A stretch of DNA of 64,000 bases from Leptolyngbya sp. SIO1E4. Its GTDB lineage: Bacteria; Cyanobacteriota; Cyanobacteriia; Phormidesmidales; Phormidesmidaceae. The DNA is taken from positions 62,001 through 126,000 of the forward strand of contig JAAHFU020000004.1 of the NCBI GenBank assembly GCA_010672825.2. Reading direction: 5' to 3'. Made by a program: the position numbers and the translations under genes. The number at the start of each line of letters is the position of its first letter. Within the stretch, counting starts at the first letter, position 1. The notes beneath the pieces are model-generated. The model searched no databases. It was not told the origin of the DNA and was given only the letters and a program-made list of their open reading frames with translations. Shown here piece by piece: positions 35,312 through 46,100 of this stretch.

Positions 35312-38300
35312 CTAGCGGGATTTATGAATTTGCGACAGTAACTTGGACAAGTCTTTTTGACTCATTTGTGCCGCACCAAAGTCAGAAGGCGTGTAGATAT
35401 CAGTATCGGGAGTCTGTGAGGCACTAATGAACGATCGTAATATTACGACAAATTGTTCTGACCAATCCTGAATCGTGGAACTACGATACAAATTTGTGCT
35501 GTATCGCCAGTTTACATGTAATTGTTCGCCTGTGATATATCCAATAATTTCTAATAAATAAGGTCGAGTGGCTAGTGAACTGCTAATAGTCGCATCGTTT
35601 CTTTGAATAGACTTCATGGAAAAGTGTTGAGTTTGTGACGTTTCTCCTGCTGTAAGTTGTGAGGCAGGAGCAGGTTCTGGCAAAGTTTGAGCCCTTTCAT
35701 CTAGATAGGCAAAAGACACTTCTGGCTGCAGACCCTGCAATTGTTCAGTAATGTCCTTCTTCCCATGGAGATAACGCAGCACACCATATCCAAGCCCCTG
35801 GTTAGGGACATTACGCAGTTGCTCTTTAACGATTTTCAGCGCTTCTCCCAGAGAAGCCCCTGGCTTGATCGCCAGCCTAACTGGAAAAAGGGTCGTGAAT
35901 TGGCCAATAGTACGGGATAGATCCACATCGGCATAATTTATGCCAGAGCGTCCTGTTTTTTCCAGATCCACCAAGAGCGATTGCCCTTCTGCCCCATTTG
36001 TTAAAGTCTGCACCAACGCCGTGAGCAGAGCCTCCTCGGTTTCGGCCTTATAGATCTGAGGAATCTCATGCAGCAAAGCCTGGGTCTCTTGAGCCGTGAG
36101 CACAATGGATACCGTACAAACTGACTCCTCACTATTGACACCTGCAGGATAATCGACCGCCAAATCAGCAAAAGCTTGTCGCGAAAGCGCCAGCCAATAC
36201 TCTAATTCTGACGTTACCTGAGCTGATTTAGCATAGGTTTGGAGGCATTCTGACCAATGTTTAAATGAAGTCGTCTTGGGCCTCAACTGCACGGCCCTTC
36301 CCTGACTGAGTTGTTGATAGGCTAGCTGTAAATCCTCGAGCAAAATTCGCCAAGAAATAGAATCAATTACTAAAGAGTGAACGACCCACAATAGACGAGT
36401 CCACCCCTCCGTTCCCCCATCCAGAAAAGCTACGCTGACCAGTGGACCTGCGACTAGATTGAGACTGGCATGAAGCTTAGCAGCCATTGCCTCAATCGCC
36501 AACGCTTCTGTATCTGCGGAAAGGCCAGCCACATCCAAATGCACCAATGGCAAGCTAACCTCAGGAGCCGTATTGATTTGCTGCCAGCCAGAATCCTTCT
36601 GCCGGAAATTCAGGCGCAGGGCATCGTGATGTCGCCATAGTTGCTGCAACGCCTCCTCCAACAAAGCTGGTTCGAGAACTTGCTGCACCTCCAGCAAAAT
36701 GGTTGGATGCCAGCGGTGTGAACCAGCCAAATTCTGTTCCAAAAACCAGTGTTGCATGGGGGTCAGAGGGATCGGCCCAGTCACCAATCCTTGCTCAGCT
36801 TGCAGGGGAGAAACGATTTGCGCAACTGTCGCCAACTCAGCCACCGTCGGGGATTCAAATAACTGCCTGGGAGCCAATTTAAGCCCCTCTTGGTGAGCTA
36901 AAGCCACAACCTGAACACTGACGACCGAATCTCCACCCACCTCAAAAAAGTTATCGTAAACACTCACTTGCTGGAGACCCAGAACCGCTTGCCAAATACC
37001 AGCAATTTTTTGTTCGATGTCATTGCGGGGAGCAACATAATTCTGCCCCCAGGAGCTTGGATCTGCAGTTAAAGCTGTTGCAGTTGATACGGCTTCAGCT
37101 GATACGACTAAAGAGTGTTCCTTTATTTCTGACTCCGAGAAGTTGGGTTCGACAGGCGCAGCTGCACCGAATATTCGGTGAGCGGGTTCAATCCAGTATC
37201 GCTTGCGCTCAAAGGGATAGGTGGGCAAGGGAATACGGTAACGTCGCTCAGGCGTGTAAAATCCTGACCAATCGACCGGAATACCTTCCAGCCAAAGCCG
37301 ACCCAGTGTCTTGAGCAAAAACATGACATCAGACGCTTGATCCTGTGGATGTCGGAGGGAGCAGACAACAGACTGCTCAACGCCTTGCTGCTTCCTAGTG
37401 AGGGTGCTCAATGTCCGCCCAGGACCCACTTCCAAGAAAATTCGCTCGGGCGCTTGCAGTAACTCAGCCATGCCCTCGCTGAAACGCACCGTTTGACGCA
37501 AGTGCATCGCCCAGTAGTGCGGATCTGCCGCCTCTGCTGCGGTAATCCAAGTACTGGTCAAGTTAGAGACAAAGGGGACTTTAGGTGGATGCAGACGCAC
37601 CTGACTGACCTGCTCCACGAATGGCTCCAGAATAGCGTCCATCATCTGGGAATGAAAAGCGTGGGAAGTATGCAGGCGACGGCACTCCAAGCCTTGCTGA
37701 GTTAAGCTTTCTTGAAATACATCAATGGCTTCTGTTGGCCCTGAAACGACACAACTTTTAGGGGTGTTGTTAGCAGCAAGCGCAAGGGTTTTGCCTGTTT
37801 TTTGGCTTAACAGAGGTACAAGCTCTGATTGGGAGAGGGGCACAGCCAACATGGCACCGGGAGGCAGCTGTTGCATTAACCGCCCCCGAGCAGCTACAAG
37901 CGCCAAGGCATCTTCTAAGCAGAACACATCCGCCAAACACGCTGCCACATATTCGCCAACGCTATGACCAATCATGGCCTGAGGCTTGATCCCCCAAGCC
38001 ATCCAAAGGCGGGCTAAGGCATACTCAACCACAAATAAGGCTGGCTGGGTCAGACAGGTCTGTTGCAATTGTTGGGCAGCGGCTTCGACCTGCTCTGCCT
38101 TCGGATACAAAATCGTCCGCAGATCAACATCTAGATGCGATTCCAGTAATGCACAGCAGTGATCAACCTGTTTCTGGAAAAGGGGCTCAGTTTGATACAA
38201 CTCACGCCCCATGTTCACGTACTGAGTTCCCTGTCCCGGAAACATAAAGACAACCTGCCGATTAACAGGTTGTGGGCAGTGGCTAAAAACCCTTTGTGGA

Positions 38301-39853
38301 TCTAAAGTCTCGAGAACCTCGACAGCATCCTTAAGGTCTTGCACAACCACCATGCGACGATAGTCAAAAACTTGACGTCCCATCTGCAGCGTGTAAGCAG
38401 CATCAGCAGGGTTGAGATCAGGGTGCTGGCGGCAGTGTCTGACTAAGTTTGCCGTGGCCGTTTCCAAAGCCGAACTTGTTTTGGCGGAGAGGACTAGCAA
38501 CTGCCAGGAACGAGAAGGGCTGGAAGGTTCAATAACCGGAGCTTCTTCGAGAATGGCATGGGCATTGGTGCCCCCGATGCCAAAAGAACTGACGCCAGCC
38601 CGTCTGGGAATATCGTTTGTCTGCCACTGTGAGAGAGCAGCATTGACGTAAAAGGGACTATTGGCAAAGTCAATTGCGGGATTGGGGGTAGCAAAATGAA
38701 GACTTGGGGGGATTTGTTTAGACTTAAGAGCCAGAACCGTCTTAATTAAACCTGCAATCCCCGCAGCAGTATCTAGGTGGCCAATATTTGTTTTCACAGA
38801 ACCAATAGCACAGAACCCCTTTTTGCCGGTTGTTGCATGGAAGGCTTCTGTCAAGGCCGCAATTTCAATAGGATCCCCTAAAACTGTGCCCGTGCCATGG
38901 GCCTCTACATAACTAATGGTCTCAGCCTCACTTTGGCCTACAGCCAAAGCTTCCGCAATTACGGCAGCCTGACCATTGACACTAGGGGCTGTGTATCCAA
39001 CTTTATCGGCACCATCGTTATTAATCGCTGACCCCTTAATCACAGCGTGAAGGGTATCCCCGTCAGCGATCGCATCTTCTAATCGCTTGAGCAAAACAAT
39101 ACCCACACCCTCACCACCAAGTGTTCCCTTGGCCTTCGCGTCAAAGGTACGGCAATGACCATCGGGGGAAGCAATTCCACCTTCTTGGTAAAGATAACCC
39201 GTTTTTGCTAATGAATCGATGCGCACGCCCCCTGCTAAGGCCATGTTGCATTCATGATCAAGCAAGCTTTGGCAGGCTAAATGGACGGCGACTAAGGACG
39301 TGGAACACCCTGATTGGACAGTGAATGCTGATCCTTTGAGATTTAATTTATATGCAATTCGGGTTGCTAGATTGTCTTGACGATTACTATGCCTAAGCTG
39401 AGGCAAACCAACTGATTGAAGCAGCTCAGGATTTGAGGCTAGGTTAAAAAATAAGTAACTGTTAATCCCAGCACCACCATAAACACTAATTCGCCCCTGA
39501 TAAGTTTGCGGATCATAACCAGCGCTTTCTAAAGCATTCCAAGCACATTCCAAAAACAGGCGCTGCTGCGGGTCAATGATCTCTGCCTGCTTCGGAGAAT
39601 AGCCAAAGAAATTAGCATCAAATAATTCTTTGTCTTCGAGTGAAATACCTGCTTTAACATAATTGGGATTATTCAATAGAGCGGGGTCAATACCTGCGGC
39701 TTCCAGCTCTTGATCAGAAAAAAAGTCAACAGACTCGACACCGTCCCTTAAATTTTGCCAAAATTCCTCAAGATTTTGGGCCCGTGGAAAACGACCTGCC
39801 AGGCCAATGATGGCAACGCTGTCTGTATAGTCAAGCTCTTCCGTCTGGTGCAT
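35312..39853 (-). CDS. type I PKS module, KS-AT-ACP with degenerate epimerization domain
   Basis: A 1513-residue hybrid protein. The KS (~10-430) has active Cys in QSGCSTSLVA and His in VEAHGTGT and NIGHLDTAAG. The AT (~535-860) has GHSVGEY and the malonyl-type HAFH. No KR, DH or ER is present. The carrier (~960-1035) has the GGDS form used before E domains. An epimerization-type domain (~1050-1490) follows, but its key motifs are altered: HSLVIDS (1159-1165) for HHxxxDG, DLEKTGRS for DLEGHGRE, and TIGQFT for TVGWFT. It ends with a COM-like donor tail (YTPSDF...LSQIHKSR). Predicted step: malonyl extension of the second beta-hydroxyaspartate to a beta-keto thioester. GGGAG precedes the ATG. 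Confidence 0.92.
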   Translation of the reverse strand: MHQTEELDYTDSVAIIGLAGRFPRAQNLEEFWQNLRDGVESVDFFSDQELEAAGIDPALLNNPNYVKAGISLEDKELFDANFFGYSPKQAEIIDPQQRLFLECAWNALESAGYDPQTYQGRISVYGGAGINSYLFFNLASNPELLQSVGLPQLRHSNRQDNLATRIAYKLNLKGSAFTVQSGCSTSLVAVHLACQSLLDHECNMALAGGVRIDSLAKTGYLYQEGGIASPDGHCRTFDAKAKGTLGGEGVGIVLLKRLEDAIADGDTLHAVIKGSAINNDGADKVGYTAPSVNGQAAVIAEALAVGQSEAETISYVEAHGTGTVLGDPIEIAALTEAFHATTGKKGFCAIGSVKTNIGHLDTAAGIAGLIKTVLALKSKQIPPSLHFATPNPAIDFANSPFYVNAALSQWQTNDIPRRAGVSSFGIGGTNAHAILEEAPVIEPSSPSRSWQLLVLSAKTSSALETATANLVRHCRQHPDLNPADAAYTLQMGRQVFDYRRMVVVQDLKDAVEVLETLDPQRVFSHCPQPVNRQVVFMFPGQGTQYVNMGRELYQTEPLFQKQVDHCCALLESHLDVDLRTILYPKAEQVEAAAQQLQQTCLTQPALFVVEYALARLWMAWGIKPQAMIGHSVGEYVAACLADVFCLEDALALVAARGRLMQQLPPGAMLAVPLSQSELVPLLSQKTGKTLALAANNTPKSCVVSGPTEAIDVFQESLTQQGLECRRLHTSHAFHSQMMDAILEPFVEQVSQVRLHPPKVPFVSNLTSTWITAAEAADPHYWAMHLRQTVRFSEGMAELLQAPERIFLEVGPGRTLSTLTRKQQGVEQSVVCSLRHPQDQASDVMFLLKTLGRLWLEGIPVDWSGFYTPERRYRIPLPTYPFERKRYWIEPAHRIFGAAAPVEPNFSESEIKEHSLVVSAEAVSTATALTADPSSWGQNYVAPRNDIEQKIAGIWQAVLGLQQVSVYDNFFEVGGDSVVSVQVVALAHQEGLKLAPRQLFESPTVAELATVAQIVSPLQAEQGLVTGPIPLTPMQHWFLEQNLAGSHRWHPTILLEVQQVLEPALLEEALQQLWRHHDALRLNFRQKDSGWQQINTAPEVSLPLVHLDVAGLSADTEALAIEAMAAKLHASLNLVAGPLVSVAFLDGGTEGWTRLLWVVHSLVIDSISWRILLEDLQLAYQQLSQGRAVQLRPKTTSFKHWSECLQTYAKSAQVTSELEYWLALSRQAFADLAVDYPAGVNSEESVCTVSIVLTAQETQALLHEIPQIYKAETEEALLTALVQTLTNGAEGQSLLVDLEKTGRSGINYADVDLSRTIGQFTTLFPVRLAIKPGASLGEALKIVKEQLRNVPNQGLGYGVLRYLHGKKDITEQLQGLQPEVSFAYLDERAQTLPEPAPASQLTAGETSQTQHFSMKSIQRNDATISSSLATRPYLLEIIGYITGEQLHVNWRYSTNLYRSSTIQDWSEQFVVILRSFISASQTPDTDIYTPSDFGAAQMSQKDLSKLLSQIHKSR

Positions 39854-39863
39854 GGGGAACTCC

Positions 39864-42800
39864 CTATGGCTTTTCGGCTGTTCGCGTTCTTTGTCTGGTT
39901 TGCGACCGCTTTCTTCTTGAATTGAGACGCGCTTCAGCCTGTATCTGAACGGTCTCTAAAGAAGAAGAGGGTTCACCTTTCTGTTGGCTTAAATAATCCG
40001 ACAAAGCACTGATGGTGGGGTATTTAAACAAATCAGTAATGGATACATCTTGCTTAAAGGCAATTTGCAGCTTGCTATGAACTTGAACAATCAGTAAGGA
40101 ATGACCACCCAGTTCAAAAAAGTTATCGTTGATCCCCACTTTTTCAACTTGGAGCAACGATTGCCAAATATCGGCCAGAGTTTGCTCCAATTCATTACGC
40201 GGGGCGACAAACGTAGCGGCTAACTCTGGCCGTGTTTGATGCGGTACTGGTAATGACGAGCGATCAACCTTACCATTTGACTTCAGTGGCAGAATATTTA
40301 AGAATATGAAGGAACCCGGCACCATATAGTCTGGTCGCTTTCCTCCCAGGAAATTGCGCAAATCACTAACACTAGGTGGCTGTTGCTTATTAGGCACAAC
40401 GTAGGCGACTAATCGTTTATTTCCCTGTTCTTCCCAAACTGAAACAACGGACTGCTGCACACCGGGATGTTGGTCTAGTAATGCCTCTATTTCTCCTAGT
40501 TCAATCCGAAAACCGCGAATTTTTACTTGGTTATCAGTGCGTCCGAGGAATTCCAGATTGCCATCCGGTAAATAACGAACCCGGTCTCCCGTTCTGTATA
40601 GTCGTGCCCTAGGTTCATTCGTAAAAGGATTCGTGATAAATTGCTTTTCTGTTAGCTCTGGTCGATTCAGATAGCCCCGCGCCAAACCAGCCCCACCGAT
40701 ATAAAGCTCGCCAGGAACACCGATGGGTAAAGGCTTTAACTGACTATCTAATACATAAACTTGTGTATTCGCGAGTGGACGACCCAGCGGAACTGTTTGG
40801 GAAATGTGCCTCTGGGATTGATCATCAACCTGATAAGTCAAAACGCCGACCGTTGTTTCTGTGGGGCCATAGTGATTAATAATCCGACAGGTTGGTTGTT
40901 GGCGTTGAATCTGCTCAATCAAGTGCCAATTAGCCGCCTCACCTCCCAAGATGAGGCGCTGACGGGGCAGGATCGATTGCATTTCTGCCGATGTCAATAA
41001 AGCCGCGAGGTGAGATGGCACGATTTTCAGACAGTCGATGGGATGTCGTTGGAAATAATTCGCTAGCGCCCTAGGATCGGCCAACTGGGTTTGTGAAACA
41101 ACATGCAGACATCCCCCTGTGCATAGAGCCGGGAAAATGGCTGTATTACCCAAATCGGCAGCGAACGTAGAAAAAGTTGCAAAACGACTACCCGGCAGCA
41201 GATCTAATCTTGCCAGAATACCGTCTACGTAATTGAGTAATGACCGATGTTCAATCGCTACCCCTTTGGGTTTACCGGTAGAACCAGAGGTGAACAACAC
41301 ATAGGCTAAATCTCCGCTGCTCACCTCACTGGTCGGATTTTCAGAACTTTCTTGGTCAATAATTGCTGAGTCAGTGTCTAAACAGACTATTTGGCCTAAG
41401 TTTATTGGGTCTAAGTCCTGAGGCAATTTTTCCATGAGCGCCTGTTGGGTCAACAGGACCGATATCTGAGCATCCTGTAACCGCAAGACTAAACTCTCTT
41501 GTGGCAACGCCGTATCCAACGGCAAATAAGCTCCACCCGCTTTCAGAATGCCGAGTATAACCGTGACGATATCGAGCGTTGGTGCCGCATCTGCGGAGTG
41601 CCTAGGTTCAAGCAATATGCCGACCAATACGTCTGATCCAACCCCTAACCTTTGAAGATAATGAGCTAATCGATTGGCACGTTGGTTGAGTTCGTGATAA
41701 GTGAATTGTTCTGATTCAAACACCACTGCCACATCATTGGGTGTTTGCTTGACCTGTGCTTCAAATCTGTGTTGGAAGCATTTCTCTGGGAGACCATTCG
41801 AGGCAACTTGCGAGGATGTTTGGTTAAACTCAATTAGCAGCTGGTGGAGCTGGCGATCGCTCATAATCTTCAGCTCACCAACCGTCACGTTGGGATTATC
41901 CAGCGCACAAACCACTAAGGTTTGGAACTGTTCTGCCAGATACGGAATACTTTCTGGAGTAATGAGTTCCGGATCATAATGAAACTCTGCCGTTAGCGCT
42001 TCGGCCTGAAGCATACAATGAAGCTTAAGTTTGTATCGCTTAAAGCAGAAATATTGCCTTTCCAAGGAAAAGGAAACTCCATCAGATTGATAGCTATCAG
42101 GCCATACTTGGAATTCAAAACTAACGGGCAAGTCTAAGAAAGAATCATCAGCATTTCTATGCTCTTCCTCAGTCAAATATTCCTGCCACTTTTCATGATC
42201 CTCTAAGGTATTGCTAATAGAAGATAAGAGTTCTGTAAATTTAAGATCACCTTGAAAGGTACAGCAAATAGGCAGATTCTTTGCTAAAAGCCCCAGGGTT
42301 CCCTGCAGTTCTTCATACTTCCTACCTGAGGCAGCAGTCTGCACAATGATATTAGACTGTCCTGTGATGCGCCAAAGCAGTGTCTGCCAACAGGCTAATA
42401 AAAAGTCAGCCACGCTGGTTTTGTGTAGTGTGGCTATGGCCTCTAACTTGGCAACTAAATCCGGCTCCAACTTTAAAGGATGAATACTTGGTTCAAATAT
42501 TGTTTGCTTAGCAGATTTGCAAGATCCAGATTTACTAGAACAGTTACTTTCGAATGGCAATGTGAGTGCAGGAAGCGAATTTAGTTCTTGCCGCAACCAG
42601 TAGGCTTTTCCTGCTTCTGAATCTTCATCTTCCAGAAGTTCATTACACCATTCTGAGAATTGAATGTATTGTACTGGCTCGTCTTTTAATTCTTCACCCC
42701 GTAAGCCAATATTGTAGAGGCAGCTAATTTCGTTCACTAAATTTTTAAGGGACCAGCTATCAGCACACATCGCAGGTAGAGTAATCAGAAAAAGCCATTT

Positions 42801-43181
42801 ATTTGCTGACTCTTGCAACAGCAATACACGCAGGAGTGGGCCCTGCTCAAAGTTAAAGATAAATCGTTTTTCTTGTTGATAAAATACCTCGATAGACTCA
42901 CATTCTGGATCATTCTGACTAATTTCTTGATACGAGAATGTACTGCTATCATTGATCACTTGAATCGGAACTCTGATGCCCGGTTGTCGATAGAATGACG
43001 TACGCAGAATCTCATGACGGTCAACAACTTTCTGGACAGCTAATTTTAGTATCTCAACTTGCAAGTCACCCGTAATCTTCAGAATACATTGGGTACAGTA
43101 AATCCCACCACTCTGCTGTAGCAACCAAAGCTGTTTTTGTTGAGGTGAGAGACGAAATCCCTCAATCGCTTGACTTAACAT
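39864..43181 (-). CDS. NRPS, interface-like C domain-A(Asp)-T
   Basis: An 1105-residue module. The N-terminal condensation-like domain (~8-450) has LPAMCAD (135-141) where HHxxxDG is expected, so it should not catalyse condensation. The A domain (FTSGSTGKPKG; LKIVPSHL; LILGGEA; NHYGPTETTVGV) reads, after allowing two extra residues in FAADLGNTAIF, as DLTKIGHVGK, an aspartate pocket. The carrier has GGHSLL. The condensation domain for this module is at the end of the preceding protein, just before a fused TauD hydroxylase. The strongly basic C-terminal tail (SRRKRSQTRQRTR) may dock the acidic start of the next PKS protein. The gene starts 7 bases after the previous stop, with a GAGGGGG site inside that gene end. 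Confidence 0.9.
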   Translation of the reverse strand: MLSQAIEGFRLSPQQKQLWLLQQSGGIYCTQCILKITGDLQVEILKLAVQKVVDRHEILRTSFYRQPGIRVPIQVINDSSTFSYQEISQNDPECESIEVFYQQEKRFIFNFEQGPLLRVLLLQESANKWLFLITLPAMCADSWSLKNLVNEISCLYNIGLRGEELKDEPVQYIQFSEWCNELLEDEDSEAGKAYWLRQELNSLPALTLPFESNCSSKSGSCKSAKQTIFEPSIHPLKLEPDLVAKLEAIATLHKTSVADFLLACWQTLLWRITGQSNIIVQTAASGRKYEELQGTLGLLAKNLPICCTFQGDLKFTELLSSISNTLEDHEKWQEYLTEEEHRNADDSFLDLPVSFEFQVWPDSYQSDGVSFSLERQYFCFKRYKLKLHCMLQAEALTAEFHYDPELITPESIPYLAEQFQTLVVCALDNPNVTVGELKIMSDRQLHQLLIEFNQTSSQVASNGLPEKCFQHRFEAQVKQTPNDVAVVFESEQFTYHELNQRANRLAHYLQRLGVGSDVLVGILLEPRHSADAAPTLDIVTVILGILKAGGAYLPLDTALPQESLVLRLQDAQISVLLTQQALMEKLPQDLDPINLGQIVCLDTDSAIIDQESSENPTSEVSSGDLAYVLFTSGSTGKPKGVAIEHRSLLNYVDGILARLDLLPGSRFATFSTFAADLGNTAIFPALCTGGCLHVVSQTQLADPRALANYFQRHPIDCLKIVPSHLAALLTSAEMQSILPRQRLILGGEAANWHLIEQIQRQQPTCRIINHYGPTETTVGVLTYQVDDQSQRHISQTVPLGRPLANTQVYVLDSQLKPLPIGVPGELYIGGAGLARGYLNRPELTEKQFITNPFTNEPRARLYRTGDRVRYLPDGNLEFLGRTDNQVKIRGFRIELGEIEALLDQHPGVQQSVVSVWEEQGNKRLVAYVVPNKQQPPSVSDLRNFLGGKRPDYMVPGSFIFLNILPLKSNGKVDRSSLPVPHQTRPELAATFVAPRNELEQTLADIWQSLLQVEKVGINDNFFELGGHSLLIVQVHSKLQIAFKQDVSITDLFKYPTISALSDYLSQQKGEPSSSLETVQIQAEARLNSRRKRSQTRQRTRTAEKP

Positions 43182-43188
43182 TGATTGT

Positions 43189-46100
43189 CTAAACCCCCTC
43201 TATTCTTTTGCTGTCGATTATCTCTCCCATAGCCACTACAATCTTGCGTGAACCAACGTAAGGATTTCGCCCATGGGCAACTAGCATGTTATCTAGCATT
43301 AAGATGTCTCCCTGCTCCCATGGAAAACTGATCTTTGTCTGCTCATAAACTGCGCCAATTTCGGCCATGACTGAGTCTTCAATCGGGGAGCCATCACCGT
43401 AATAGACATTACGAGGCAGGTTATCTTCCTCAAGCGCTGATAATAGCGATGTTCTAACCGCTGATTCTAAACAGGAAATGTGATGCAACTGCACCTGATT
43501 GAAAAATACCAGCTCCTCTGTCTTAGGATGGCAAGAGATAGCAGGTCGGAGCTTGTAAGTTCTGAGGTGACTATCTGAAAGCCACTCACAATCAATGCCA
43601 GACTGACGGCAATAGGTTTCAACAGCTTCTTTGTCGCTAGTATGAAAGAAATCTTGCCAACTGACATCTAACCCTTCAATATAATTGCGGGCATATCGTA
43701 ATTGCTTTTGTTCGAATCGTTCCCTTAGCTTAGGAGCAAGTTTTTGATAAACTTTGCGACAATCAACGATTGGTGTTTCGCCACCATTTTGAGCTGGTTT
43801 TACACAGAAAAACCAGATTTTGAGTGGCCACTGATGCAAATGAGAACTTTCATTATGGAAAAGGATAGCTTGGTCAGCAGGGTAAGGGGTGGAACCATAC
43901 ACGTTTTCACTAACCCCCTCCCTAGGCAAATCGCCATAGTTGCCAAATAAATTAGGGCAAATTGCATTGGCGACTTTTTCAAACGCAGGAACCGAGTTAA
44001 TCTTAAATCCACGGAAGAGAATGGCACCGTGTTTTAACAAATTAGTCTCGATAAATTCTCGCTTATTCGTTGCCCAATCAGCCAGGTCAATCTCGTTGTC
44101 ATCCGGTTGAATCACGTATGGCAGACTTTGCTCAGGCTGAAGGTAGCCCGTTTTAACCAATTCCTTTTGAGGTAGGCTAACAGCCTTAGGCTTAATTGTT
44201 TTGAATTTCTTGAACTGTGCACGTTCACGCTGAACTTTTTGAGTGATCTGTTGCTGCTTTTCAGATTCACTGAACATTTCTAAGGTGTCAATGTGTGTAT
44301 CGGGATTTTGGACAATGCTGCTAAGCAACATTTGTAAATGTCTGGAAAGACGGGCGATTGCTGCAGGCTCAAACAAGTCAGTACGATATCGCCAGTTGCC
44401 AAAGAGTCCTTGCTCTGTTTCCACGACAAAGAGTACTAAGTCAAATCTTGCTTGTGTTCTAGCAACTTCAACCGGGGTAAGCGTTAGCCCCGAAAACTCG
44501 ACAGCCGTACCGGGAACGTTCTGCAAGACAAATAACACCTGAAACAGGGGTGTCGTATTGTTAGTTCGATCAGGTCGTAAACTTTCGACTAATTTGGCAA
44601 AAGGTAAATCTTGATGAGCATAAGCCCCTAACGTAACTTCCCGCACTCTTCCCAATAACTCTCGAAAAGTAGGGTTACCCGATAAATCAGTCCGTAGGAC
44701 TAAAAGGTTAATAAAAAATCCGATTAAGGATTCGATTTCGACCCGATTTCGACCGGCAACATCAGTACCAATAACGATATCACTCTGATTGGTATAACGA
44801 TATAGTAGCGTTTGCAATGCTGACAGTAACGTCATAAACAGAGTGACTCTCTGTTTGCGACTCAATATTTTAAGCTGTTCTGACAGCTGCTTTGATAGTT
44901 GGAAAGAATGAGCCGCAGACGGCTGACTTTCCACTTCTTGTTTTCCAGTATCCAGAGGAGGATTGCCAGCTATTTTCTGCAAATTCAATGTCGCTGGAGC
45001 CCCTGCTAATTGTTGTCGCCAGTAGGAAAGTTGGTTTTCCAGAACGTCTCCTTGTAGCCACTGAGATTGCCAGACAGCAAAATCGGCGTACTGAGTTGGC
45101 AACGCTGGAAGTGGTGAGGGTTGGCCTTGGGAAAAGGCTTGATAGAGTATGGCTAATTCCTTGATGAGTAGCCCCATTGACCAGCGATCGTAAATGATGT
45201 GATGGGTGCTGAACATGACTAGATGTTCGTGCTCACCAAGCTTGAGCAACGCAATCCTGAGCAAGGGATCTTGAGCTAGGTCGAATGTTCTCTGACTCCA
45301 CTCCTCAACCAACCGTTGACTTTCGCTCTCCTGCTCAGCCGCCGACAATGCACATAAATTAACTACTGGTAAACTCACCTCTATTGATGGCGAAATCCAC
45401 TGCCTGGGATGCCCATCTACCACCGGAAATGTAGTCCGAAAGACCTCATGACGACGCACAATTTCATTAAAAGACTGCTCTAGTGCTGTGACATTCAGCA
45501 CCCCCTCTAGACGGACAGCAGCCGGCTCGTTATAACGACCTGAGGCGAGTTGTTCAAGAAACCACAATCGAGCTTGAGCAAACGACAAGGGGAGATGACC
45601 GTTGCGTGGGACAGGCTTGATCAAGCGATCGCTCTCTTTTGGAGCCACGTTTACGAGCTGAGCGTCGGCAAACGTTTCATCTCCAGCTTCTAGCGATTGA
45701 CAATGGGTAATCAGCAATTGCAGTGCTTCTATGCATCTCTCTGCCAGCGTCTCAATTGTGGTTCGCCGATGTATAGCCTTGCTATAAGTCCAATTCAGTC
45801 GCAGTTGTCCTCCTGCAACAATGCTGTTGATATTTAATAGGTGGCTTCGACTGCCTCGCAGACTCTGCCCAAAGCCAGTCGATTCTGGGGCGGGGGCCAC
45901 CAAGGATGACGCCTGGACTCCCTGGTCAGCCTGGCCAAGATAGTTGAATACAATCTCCGATCGCGATTGAAGCTGACAGGCAATGGGCTCTTCACGGGTG
46001 AGATAGCGTAAAACCCCATAGCCAATACCTCGATTAGGAATACTCCGCAGCTGCTCTTTAATCGCTTTCAGCGCTTCTCCAGGATCATCCGACTCACTAA

